DNA of 64,000 bases from Clostridium hydrogeniformans DSM 21757 (GTDB lineage Bacteria; Bacillota; Clostridia; Clostridiales; Clostridiaceae). The position numbers were made by a program, and so were the translations under genes. Under the pieces are notes generated by a model, which made no database searches, was not told the origin of the DNA, and saw nothing but the letters and a program-made list of their open reading frames with translations. Shown here one piece after another: positions 9,377 through 16,771 of the stretch. Every line of letters begins with the position of its first letter. Within the stretch, counting starts at the first letter, position 1. Location: positions 310,001 to 374,000 of the forward strand of contig NZ_JMLJ01000003.1 of assembly GCF_000686705.1 (NCBI RefSeq), given 5' to 3'.

Positions 9377-10258
9377 ATGTATATTTTTCCAATAAATAAG
9401 ATTACACTATTTTATACCAATATTTGTAATTTAAAATGCAAACATTGTTTTGTAAGCCCACTTTTTAATGAAAATCAAAAAATGAGTAATGAAACTTTTT
9501 TAAAATCATTAGCTTTTTGTAAATATAATGAAATTAAAAAAATTTCAATTAGTGGCGGAGAACCTATGCTATTTTGGAATGATTTTAAATCATTAATCAA
9601 AAATTTTTTTATAAATGAAAACATATATTTTTCTATATGTACAAACGCCTATTGGGCTCAAAACACTACTGAAAGATTGAAAATTTTGGAAGATTTAAAA
9701 AAACACGGAGTATCCAGATTAGAAATTAGTACTGATTCTTATCATCAGGAATTTATTAGTTTAGATACAATAACTCAATGTATAGTTGATGCACAAAATA
9801 AAGGATTAGATGTAATCATAACTATTTGTTTTGAAAATTTATTAAATGAATTTAATACAATTAAGAAGATAAATAAAGTAATTTCAGATTCTAAAAATAT
9901 AAGGCTTAAGTATGTATCTAACTTTGGTGAAGCTAAAAATAATTGCATAAATACTAAACCAAATTTATCTCTTATTGAAGGCTATAAATGTAATCAAATA
10001 GGATGTCCTGTAATTACTTATACAGGGAATATATATGCTTGCTGTGGTCCTGCCTTTACATTAAATAATTCTAATTTTTATCTAGGTAATATAAATAAAA
10101 ATTTAATCGATGAAATTAATTCAACCCTATATAATAATAAAAAAATTGAAAGCTTAAAAAAACATTATTTATGTAATCTAGTTCCTAATTATAAAACATT
10201 ATTTAATTCTAATAAAATAAATAGTACTTGTGAACTTTGTCTTTATTTTATGAGTTAA
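9377..10258 (+). CDS. Radical SAM enzyme with C-terminal cysteines, peptide-modifying type
   Basis: The 293-residue protein has the radical SAM cluster motif CNLKCKHC (C17, C21, C24) and the SAM-binding SISGGEP segment at 57-63. Further cysteines at 205, 210, 222, 223, 285 and 288 could hold an auxiliary iron-sulfur cluster. The stretch CTNAYWAQ followed by RLEISTDSYHQEFI resembles enzymes of the YydG group (peptide epimerases), as I recall that family; this is a resemblance, not an assignment. AAGGGG before the ATG at 9377 supports the start. It is the first gene of a plus-strand cluster including a small precursor-like peptide, a second radical SAM enzyme, an exporter and a PqqD-like protein. 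Its probable substrate is the peptide encoded at 10421. Confidence 0.85.
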   Translation: MYIFPINKITLFYTNICNLKCKHCFVSPLFNENQKMSNETFLKSLAFCKYNEIKKISISGGEPMLFWNDFKSLIKNFFINENIYFSICTNAYWAQNTTERLKILEDLKKHGVSRLEISTDSYHQEFISLDTITQCIVDAQNKGLDVIITICFENLLNEFNTIKKINKVISDSKNIRLKYVSNFGEAKNNCINTKPNLSLIEGYKCNQIGCPVITYTGNIYACCGPAFTLNNSNFYLGNINKNLIDEINSTLYNNKKIESLKKHYLCNLVPNYKTLFNSNKINSTCELCLYFMS

Positions 10259-10316
10259 TAATTTTATATTATTATAATTACTATTTTAATTTATTTAAAT
10301 ATAAAGCGAATTAAAT

Positions 10317-10350
10317 AAGAAATGTTCTTTAATTATATAAAATTTGATAG
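10317..10350 (+). promoter_or_regulatory. Dyad element, first copy (AAGAA-ATG-TTCTT)
   Basis: A 13-base dyad at 10317-10329 is followed by TATATAAAATTT. The same arrangement occurs at 10549-10582, where the dyad is the exact reverse complement of this one. Each copy ends about 31-34 bases before an ATG. It may be a protein-binding site or a small RNA hairpin. Confidence 0.4.
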
Positions 10351-10359
10351 ATATTAGAT

Positions 10360-10431
10360 ATGTTTCATGAAAAATCTGAATTCAAAATGAAACTAATAAA
10401 TTTAAGAGGAGGTATTAATTATGTTTTATGA
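10360..10431 (+). pseudogene. Degenerate duplicate of the precursor peptide leader
   Basis: This 23-codon frame begins MFHEKSEFKMKLINL and then runs through the ribosome binding site of the next gene to a TGA. Ten of its first 17 residues match the leader of the peptide starting at 10421 (MFYEKPEFEIITINL), and the DNA is likewise similar. It lacks the cysteine-containing C-terminal part and has no good ribosome binding site of its own. It is best read as the remnant of a duplicated precursor whose core was deleted. Confidence 0.55.
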
Positions 10432-10519
10432 GAAGCCTGAATTTGAAATAATAACTATAAATCTACTTGGCAATGTTTGTGCTTGCGCATCTGATGATGA
10501 TAATCCTTGGGCTGGCTAA
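10421..10519 (+). CDS. Candidate RiPP precursor peptide (32 residues)
   Basis: A strong ribosome binding site, AGAGGAGGT at 10405-10413, precedes the ATG by eight bases, so translation is likely. The peptide has a leader-like half, MFYEKPEFEIITINLLGNV, and a short C-terminal half, CACASDDDNPWAG, with two cysteines, three aspartates and a tryptophan. It sits between two radical SAM genes and upstream of an exporter and a PqqD-like recognition protein, the expected place for the substrate. Short Firmicute precursors beginning with YxKPE-type leaders are, from memory, common in such loci (for example the CLI_3235-type putative bacteriocins), but I cannot confirm family membership. The mature product and its activity are unknown. 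Confidence 0.75.
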   Translation: MFYEKPEFEIITINLLGNVCACASDDDNPWAG

Positions 10520-10548
10520 TATCCTAGTTAATTAATAAATTACTAAAT

Positions 10549-10582
10549 AAGAACATTTCTTGTTTATATAAAATTTAATATA
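10549..10582 (+). promoter_or_regulatory. Dyad element, second copy (AAGAA-CAT-TTCTT)
   Basis: The dyad at 10549-10561 is the exact reverse complement of the one at 10317-10329, and the same TATATAAAATTT block follows it. It lies between the precursor gene and the second radical SAM gene, ending 34 bases before its start codon. Confidence 0.4.
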
Positions 10583-10594
10583 AGGAGCATTAAT

Positions 10595-11626
10595 ATGAGT
10601 AATAAATTAATAAACAAATTTGACAATTACTTACTTGATAATAGAATTCCAATAAGATCAAGTATACAATTAACCTATAATTGTAATTTTAAATGTATTC
10701 ATTGCTACCAAACACCAATAAAAAACCAGCCCTTGCTAGAATTGTCCACCAAAGATTGGTTTCTAATTATAGACAAGCTTAAAGAAAAAGGATGTATTTA
10801 TATTACGTTCACTGGTGGAGAAGTTTTCACACGTAAAGATTTTTTAGATATATATTTATATGCATATAATAAAAATTTTAAAATACATATAATCTCTAAC
10901 GGAAGTTTAATAACAAATGATGCGATAGATATATTATCAAAGTTTAAGCCTGAATCTATTTCTATAACACTTTATGGAATAAACAATAAAACTTATAATG
11001 ACTTTACTAGAAGTCATAATAGTTTTGATCTAGTTCATAACTCTATATTAAAATTAAAAACAAATGGAATAAATCTAAAAATACAAGTAATTGCTAACAT
11101 AGTAAATGAGAATGAAATTAATTTAATACGTAATTTTGCTAAAAAAAATAAATTTAATTTTCATCTATATGGAAAAATAAGATGCTATCTAGATGGAAAT
11201 TCCTACCCAAAAAACTTACAGGTTTCGCCATCGGATTTAATAAACTTATATTCAACTGAAGAAAAACTTAAGCTTAAACAACTTTTAGAAACTCCTCATA
11301 TCGCTTGGGATAATGGTATAAAAAAATGTAAAGCTGGATTAACTAATACTTACATTGATCCTCAAGGATCTATGTATTTATGTAATTTAAGCAATAAAAA
11401 TAAGTTTTCACTACTAGAAAATTCCTTTGAATATTGTTGGGATAAAATTTTAAAAGAGCGAAAAAGTGAAATTGAAACTAAAACTTATTGTAGTAACTGC
11501 TCTAATAAAGGTATTTGTGGATTATGTGCTCCTATATTTAAAAATGAATATAATAATTTATATATTCAACCAAAAAATGAGTGTAATTTTTCAGCTGAAT
11601 TTACACAAATTCTTTTAAAAGGGTGA
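10595..11626 (+). CDS. Radical SAM/SPASM peptide maturase
   Basis: The 343-residue enzyme has the CxxxCxxC cluster motif as CNFKCIHC (C30, C34, C37), the TFTGGEV SAM-binding segment, and a complete-looking C-terminal SPASM domain: KKCKAG, SMYLCN, EYCWD, YCSNCSNKGICGLCAP and NEC near the end. SPASM radical SAM proteins (PqqE, AlbA, anaerobic sulfatase maturases and many RiPP maturases) install crosslinks or other changes on peptide side chains. AAGGAG before the ATG fixes the start. It directly follows the precursor gene, and the transporter gene begins eight bases after its stop, so these genes are probably co-transcribed. A thioether or other cysteine-based change on the CAC motif is plausible but is inference. 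Confidence 0.9.
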   Translation: MSNKLINKFDNYLLDNRIPIRSSIQLTYNCNFKCIHCYQTPIKNQPLLELSTKDWFLIIDKLKEKGCIYITFTGGEVFTRKDFLDIYLYAYNKNFKIHIISNGSLITNDAIDILSKFKPESISITLYGINNKTYNDFTRSHNSFDLVHNSILKLKTNGINLKIQVIANIVNENEINLIRNFAKKNKFNFHLYGKIRCYLDGNSYPKNLQVSPSDLINLYSTEEKLKLKQLLETPHIAWDNGIKKCKAGLTNTYIDPQGSMYLCNLSNKNKFSLLENSFEYCWDKILKERKSEIETKTYCSNCSNKGICGLCAPIFKNEYNNLYIQPKNECNFSAEFTQILLKG

Positions 11627-11633
11627 TTTGTAA

Positions 11634-13370
11634 TTGAAAAAATTTAAATTTGATGATTCAATAAAATTTGTGTATTTATTTATGTTGAAAAAAAAATTTT
11701 ATATTGTAATTTTTATCTTATTGATTGGATTAAACACTTTTTTTGATATATTAGAACCTAAATTTGCTAAAACCTTGATTGATACATCTCTTAATACCTC
11801 TTATACAAATGATATTTTAATGCTAGGTGGATTATGGATGCTTATCTTTATATGTAAGTATATTAATAGATACATTTTCCAAATCTTAAGTTTAAAATTT
11901 AAAATATCGGTATTTAGTGATATTCAAAACTACTTATTTAATCATACATTAAAATTACCTATATCATTCTACCAAAAAAATTCTCCATCTTATCTTGTAT
12001 CTAGACAATTTGATGATACCTTTGGTATTGATGGCTTAATGATTTATAACATTATTGAGGGTTTATTTAGTATGATTCAATTCTTAATAATATTAGGTAT
12101 AATGTTTAAATATAATATATTATTAGCATTATTGTCAATGATATTAATTTCATTAGACATAGTTATTAATTTCTCTTTTCCATTAAAAAAACTCTATAAA
12201 AATCATAATGAAGATTTGGCTGTAGCAAAAAAAGAATTAACTAACTCATTTCAAGGTATAAAACTTATTAAAATATCGAATAAAATAGATTATGAAATTA
12301 ATCGTAATTATAAATTTTTGAAAAAGTATTATTTTTCATTAAGAAAAAGAGATAATACAAATATAATAAGAAATTTAATTTCTCGTCTTTTAAAAGATTT
12401 AAGCATTCCAATCATAGTAATTGTTGGGGTTCTATTAATATATAAAAATTCAATAACTGTTGGTACAGTAACACTCTTTCTTATTTATTTCAACAAATTA
12501 TCCCAGGCATTTGTTCCTGCTATTAATTTAGTTCCTCTTTTTAAAATTTCTAAAGCTTCTGCTGAGCGATTATATAATCTTAGTACTATTGATCCTGAAG
12601 AAAGTCCTTTTTCTTTTAAGGACAGACATAAATTGAATCATATTGACTTAATAGAATTTAAAAATTTATCATTCAGTTATGATGAGAATAACCAAGTTTT
12701 AAATGACATAAACTTTAAAATAAAAAGCAATCAATTTATTGCATTCGTGGGACAAAGTGGTTCTGGAAAAACATCTATTATAAAGCTTTTGTTGAAATTA
12801 TTTAATCCCTCTAAAGGTTCTATATATATAAATGGCATTGATATAAATTCTATTGATACCCAAACTCTACGTAAACTTATAAGTTATGTTGATCAAGAAG
12901 GATTTTTGTTCAATAGATCATTATATGAAAATCTAACATACAATTACGAAAGTCTTAATTCTGAAAATTTAATAAATGACTATATAAATGAATTCTCTTT
13001 AGACCCACTGATTTCCAATTTATCTGATGGATTGAACTCAAAAATAAGCGAAGACTCAAGTAATCTTTCAGGTGGTGAAAAACAAAGGATTTGCATAATA
13101 CGTGAATTACTAAAGAAAAGTTCTGTATTAATTTTAGATGAATATACTTCATCATTAGATACTATTACTGAAAATAAAATACAATCTAAACTAATGAATC
13201 TTGCTAAAAATAAAATGATTATTATGATTGCCCATAAATTATCAACAATAAAAAATGCTGATAAAATTTTTGTATTAGATGATGGTAATATAGTTGAAAG
13301 TGGTACTCATGATGAACTAATGATGATTCAAGGTAAATATTATAACTTATATCTAAATCAAAAAAATTAA
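11634..13370 (+). CDS. ABC exporter, fused membrane and ATPase domains
   Basis: The 578-residue protein has an exporter-type membrane domain (about residues 20-310, six predicted segments) followed by an ATPase domain with Walker A GQSGSGKTS near 377, the signature LSGGEKQR near 480 and Walker B VLILDEYTS. There is no N-terminal C39 peptidase domain, so it should move an already processed or full-length peptide, or leader removal is done elsewhere. The start is a TTG at 11634 with AGGGTG upstream overlapping the end of the preceding gene. Its position in the locus implies export of the modified peptide, or self-protection. Confidence 0.92.
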   Translation: MKKFKFDDSIKFVYLFMLKKKFYIVIFILLIGLNTFFDILEPKFAKTLIDTSLNTSYTNDILMLGGLWMLIFICKYINRYIFQILSLKFKISVFSDIQNYLFNHTLKLPISFYQKNSPSYLVSRQFDDTFGIDGLMIYNIIEGLFSMIQFLIILGIMFKYNILLALLSMILISLDIVINFSFPLKKLYKNHNEDLAVAKKELTNSFQGIKLIKISNKIDYEINRNYKFLKKYYFSLRKRDNTNIIRNLISRLLKDLSIPIIVIVGVLLIYKNSITVGTVTLFLIYFNKLSQAFVPAINLVPLFKISKASAERLYNLSTIDPEESPFSFKDRHKLNHIDLIEFKNLSFSYDENNQVLNDINFKIKSNQFIAFVGQSGSGKTSIIKLLLKLFNPSKGSIYINGIDINSIDTQTLRKLISYVDQEGFLFNRSLYENLTYNYESLNSENLINDYINEFSLDPLISNLSDGLNSKISEDSSNLSGGEKQRICIIRELLKKSSVLILDEYTSSLDTITENKIQSKLMNLAKNKMIIMIAHKLSTIKNADKIFVLDDGNIVESGTHDELMMIQGKYYNLYLNQKN

Positions 13371-13385
13371 AAGGATGGTATTATT

Positions 13386-13670
13386 ATGAATAAAGTTCTA
13401 TATATTTTAAGCTCCAATTACGAATTGACAAAACTTCAAGATCAATACGTATTAACAGAAAAAAACTCTGTTAATACAAATTCTAATTTGATTTTACTTA
13501 ATTCAACTGGTCAATTAATACTTAGTAATTTAATATCTGAAAAAACCCTTAATGAATTACTTGAAATTATTTCAAATGAATTTAATGTTGAACAATCTAC
13601 TATAAGTAATGACGTAAATAACTTTATATCAAATCTTCTATCTAAAAATATATTAGTAAAAAAGAGTTAA
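13386..13670 (+). CDS. PqqD-like RiPP recognition protein
   Basis: The 94-residue protein fits the PqqD family in size and pattern: an N-terminal strand region, then LILLNSTGQLILSNLISEKTLNELLEII-type sequence with alternating hydrophobics, and a C-terminal helix ending in ISNLLSKNILVKKS. PqqD-like proteins bind the leader of a precursor and deliver it to the radical SAM enzyme. AAGGATGG precedes the ATG. It is the last gene of the cluster; a perfect palindrome that includes its stop codon ends the unit. The assignment rests on size, pattern and context and not on invariant residues. Confidence 0.75.
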   Translation: MNKVLYILSSNYELTKLQDQYVLTEKNSVNTNSNLILLNSTGQLILSNLISEKTLNELLEIISNEFNVEQSTISNDVNNFISNLLSKNILVKKS

Positions 13671-13703
13671 ATGTTTGTATATACAAACATTTAACTCTTT
13701 TTT
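13658..13703 (+). terminator. Perfect 46-base palindromic terminator closing the RiPP locus
   Basis: The arms AAAAGAGTTAAATGTTTGTA and its complement meet with no loop, giving a 23 + 23 base perfect palindrome. It contains the final lysine/serine codons and stop of the PqqD-like gene and ends in a T run. It can terminate plus-strand transcription; a matching A/T run lets it work on the other strand too. Confidence 0.8.
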
Positions 13704-14010
13704 ATTAATACAATTAGTTTAATATATAGATACTCATTCTACACACTATTATTATATTCCCTCTTTTATTTAATTATTAATAGCTATACTAACTGTCCCA
13801 CAAAATATAATAAACATATTGTACACCCAAAATCAGACTTTTTAAACTTCATTTTTATCTATTAAATTTCATTAATCGAGAGTTAGTTTATTAATAGTAG
13901 AATGAAATGTTCTTATACTGTATCAGTGGAGACTTTAATCAACTTGTTATGATAATTAATTTCTACCAAGCAAATTCTAAACTATCTCAACAGATAAACT
14001 TAAATATATT
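13704..14010. other. Intergenic region with no recognisable content
   Basis: A+T-rich DNA between the RiPP terminator and the end of the GntR-type gene. I see no gene, RNA or repeat in it. Confidence 0.5.
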
Positions 14011-14685
14011 CTAACTATTTTTATAAACCACTGTAAATCTATTCTTAGCTTTTCTTACATGTTCTCTAGCTAAATTCTCTGCCTTATTTTCATCCCCTTT
14101 TTCTATAGCTTCTACTATAAAGGAATATTCATTCATTGCAGAACGTTGCAGATTCTCATCATATAAACTAAAAACAGTAAGCCTTCTAAGCTGTTCATAA
14201 AGGTCACTAACTTTTTTTACAAGTAATTCATTATTACAAGCTTCAAGAATTATTTCATTCCATCTTTGATTAAGGTAATATACCTTATTTACATCCTTAT
14301 TAATTATATTATGTTCCATGTTTTCAAGGAGCTCCTTAAGCTCATTAATTTTTATTCTTGAAATGTTTAAACATGCTAATTTAGTTGCGAGTCCTTCTAA
14401 AACTTCTCTTATCTCATACATCTCCATGGCTCTATCATAAGAAATTCCTTGTACAATAGTTCCCTTCCTTGGAGTATTAACAGCTAAATCTTCAAGCTCT
14501 AATTGTCTTAATGCTTCCCTTACTGGAGTTCTACTTACCCCCATAGCCTCCGCAATGGATATTTCAACTAATCTATCTCCTGGCTTTAACATATTATTAA
14601 ATATGGCTCTTCTTAATTCTTCTAATACTACCTCTCTAATAGGCTTATTATTATTATCATCTATTTTTCTTAAGCAACTATACAA
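14011..14685 (-). CDS. GntR-family transcriptional regulator, FadR/FCD type
   Basis: The 224-residue protein has an N-terminal winged helix typical of GntR regulators (PGDRLVEISIAEAMGVSRTPVREALRQLE, spanning roughly residues 35-65) and an all-helical FCD ligand-binding domain (about 85-215). FCD regulators bind organic acids through a metal site. It lies just downstream of the citrate lyase operon on the same strand, so citrate or a related acid is the likely effector. The start is a TTG at 14685, with AAGGGGAGA seven bases before it. Possible operators are the GTATAC pair upstream of citS and a related CTTGTATATGG site at about 14752-14762 before its own gene. Confidence 0.9.
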   Translation of the reverse strand: MYSCLRKIDDNNNKPIREVVLEELRRAIFNNMLKPGDRLVEISIAEAMGVSRTPVREALRQLELEDLAVNTPRKGTIVQGISYDRAMEMYEIREVLEGLATKLACLNISRIKINELKELLENMEHNIINKDVNKVYYLNQRWNEIILEACNNELLVKKVSDLYEQLRRLTVFSLYDENLQRSAMNEYSFIVEAIEKGDENKAENLAREHVRKAKNRFTVVYKNS

Positions 14686-14862
14686 CTGACTCTCCCCTTA
14701 GTAAATTTATTTAATTTATATACCCATATTCATTCTAACATACTAAATAAACCATATACAAGAAGGTGTTTATCCTTATTTTTCTTAACTTCATAATTAT
14801 ATTTTATACATGTCTTTTACATAATAAAGTTTATACCCTTGCAGAAATACAGATATAAAAAT

Positions 14863-14886
14863 GGCATGATAGTAACCTATCACGCC
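14863..14886. terminator. Short hairpin between the cit operon and the GntR gene
   Basis: GGCATGATAG (14863-14872) pairs with CTATCACGCC (14877-14886) with one mismatch. No strong T run follows, so its role as terminator is uncertain. Confidence 0.35.
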
Positions 14887-14989
14887 TAAATATAAATTAT
14901 GAAAATAAGGGGTATTGGAAACACTTAAATGTGTTTACATATATATTTAATCATTATTTAACATATTTGTAAACCTAAATCCTTTAAAG

Positions 14990-15028
14990 TAGCATTACTA
15001 AATATAATATAATCATATTTAGTAATGC
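14990..15028 (-). terminator. Probable terminator of the citrate operon
   Basis: GCATTACTAAATATA and TATTTAGTAATGC form a stem of at least 13 pairs with a short loop about 170 bases after citF. A weaker hairpin (15163-15203, arms ending in CCCATAT / ATATGGG) lies nearer the citF stop. The rest of the 14686-15201 gap holds the GntR promoter and nothing else I can name. Confidence 0.55.
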
Positions 15029-15201
15029 CTTCTACAACACTTATTTACCCTTGTTAACCTTATAATAGAGTTCACTTAAAAAAGTTTTATTATTTAAAAA
15101 TCTCTTATTAAAGTTTCATTTTAAAAATTTGATTCTAAAATTATAAATCTTTTTCTATGAAGTCAAGTCTTTACCCATATGCTACTAAAATATGGGGAAG
15201 T

Positions 15202-16758
15202 CTATTTTACTTTGTAAACTAAATCTATTACAGTTCCATCTCTATATTCTACTACCCCTACAATTTCATCAGAGAATTCTACCTTCTCTGGATTTCCTGT
15301 AAAGCTTTCTGCTAAGTTTTTTAACTCCTCTATATCAATTAAAGGAAGTTTTGTTTCCTTTAACTTCTCTAGAAGATCCTTTCTCTTTGGATTTACTGCT
15401 ACTCCTCTTTCAGTAACTACAACATCAATGTTATCTCCAGGAGTTATTACAGTTGTTACATTATCAACTATTATAGGAATTCTCTTTCTTATAAGTGGTG
15501 CCACTGCTACTGTCAGCTTTGCTCCTGCTGCGGTGTCTGGGTGACCTCCTATAGCTCCCATAATTAGTCCTGTAGATCCTGTAAGAACATTAACATTAAA
15601 GTTCACATCAATTTCTGTTGCTGATAACATCATTATGTCTAATTGATGAGCAACACAGCCCTTGTTATGTGGGTTTGCATACATAGATGCACTCATTTCT
15701 ATGTGGTTTGGATTCCTCTTCATAGACCCTGCTGCTGCAGCATCGAAGGTTTGAGTATCAAGTAATGTTTTAAATAAACCTTCTTCTAAGAAATCTACAA
15801 GAGTTGAAGTTATTCCACCTGAGGCAAAAGATCCTACTATGTTATTTTCTAACATGTATTCTCTTAAAAATCTTGCCACAGCTAAAGATGCTCCTCCACT
15901 ACCTGCTTGGAATGAAAAACCTTCCTTTACAAGTCCTGATGCTTTTAAAACTTCAGCTGCATATTCTGCAATTAAAAGCTCTGTTGGACTCTTAGTTAAT
16001 CTTGTAGCACCAGTAGATATCTTAGAGGGATCACCTATTTCATCCACAACAACTACGCAGTCTACTAATGTCTGATTTATACTAGCAGGATATAGGGGGT
16101 AAGCTACTAAGTTATCAGTTATAGCTACTACTTTATCAGCATATTGTGCATCTACCATAGCGTATCCCATGGCACCAAAGGAAGATTTTCCTTCTCTACC
16201 ATTCATATTCCCTTGATTATCACAAGCAGGAGCTGCTATAAATGCTACATCTATCTTTTCATCTCCTGATTCTATTGCTCTTGCACGTCCTCCATGACTT
16301 CTAAACACTATTGGCTTTCCTACCACATTGTTTATTGAAGTCTCTTTTCCAAGGGCACCTCTAAGACCACTTGTACATATACCTGAAACCACTCCTGATT
16401 TTACATGTTCAAGTAAGGGCTCATGAGCTCCTGTTAAAGAGGATGAAAAAACTTTTATATCCTTTATCCCAAGGGCTGCTATCTCATTCATTACCATATT
16501 TAAAACATAGTCTCCACCTCTTAGGTGATGGTGGAAGGAAACAGTCATTCCATCCTTTAATCCTACCTTTTCTATGGCTTCTTTTATAGTTTTTAATAAT
16601 TTATCCTGTGATTTTACAGAATAACTCTTTAAAGGTCCATGGATTCTACCTGTTGGATTTACTTCTTCTTTAAAATCTCCAATATAAGGCTTAACTTCTC
16701 CATATCCTTCTATAAACTTAGGTAATTTTTTTCCTAAGGCGTTAACTACATATTCCAT
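15202..16758 (-). CDS. citF: Citrate lyase alpha subunit (citrate CoA-transferase)
   Basis: The 518-residue product is CitF, which moves the acetyl-thioester of the acyl carrier protein onto citrate in the first half of the citrate lyase reaction. Family features include FHHHLRGGDYVLN, TSGLRGALG, FRSHGGRARAI, a glycine-rich AGSGGASLAVARF segment and TVITPGDNIDVVVTERG near the C-terminus. Length is normal. The ATG at 16758 has GGAGGGA eight bases before it; an upstream in-frame start at 16788 would overlap citE and has no ribosome binding site. It is the last gene of citS-citD-citE-citF. The ligase (citC) and prosthetic-group genes (citX, citG) are not in the operon. Confidence 0.97.
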   Translation of the reverse strand: MEYVVNALGKKLPKFIEGYGEVKPYIGDFKEEVNPTGRIHGPLKSYSVKSQDKLLKTIKEAIEKVGLKDGMTVSFHHHLRGGDYVLNMVMNEIAALGIKDIKVFSSSLTGAHEPLLEHVKSGVVSGICTSGLRGALGKETSINNVVGKPIVFRSHGGRARAIESGDEKIDVAFIAAPACDNQGNMNGREGKSSFGAMGYAMVDAQYADKVVAITDNLVAYPLYPASINQTLVDCVVVVDEIGDPSKISTGATRLTKSPTELLIAEYAAEVLKASGLVKEGFSFQAGSGGASLAVARFLREYMLENNIVGSFASGGITSTLVDFLEEGLFKTLLDTQTFDAAAAGSMKRNPNHIEMSASMYANPHNKGCVAHQLDIMMLSATEIDVNFNVNVLTGSTGLIMGAIGGHPDTAAGAKLTVAVAPLIRKRIPIIVDNVTTVITPGDNIDVVVTERGVAVNPKRKDLLEKLKETKLPLIDIEELKNLAESFTGNPEKVEFSDEIVGVVEYRDGTVIDLVYKVK

Positions 16759-16771
16759 TAGAATCCCTCCT

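Noticed and set aside
11634-13370. Bacteriocin exporter with built-in leader peptidase
   Set aside because: The protein begins directly with the membrane domain; there is no N-terminal C39 peptidase with its Cys and His motifs.
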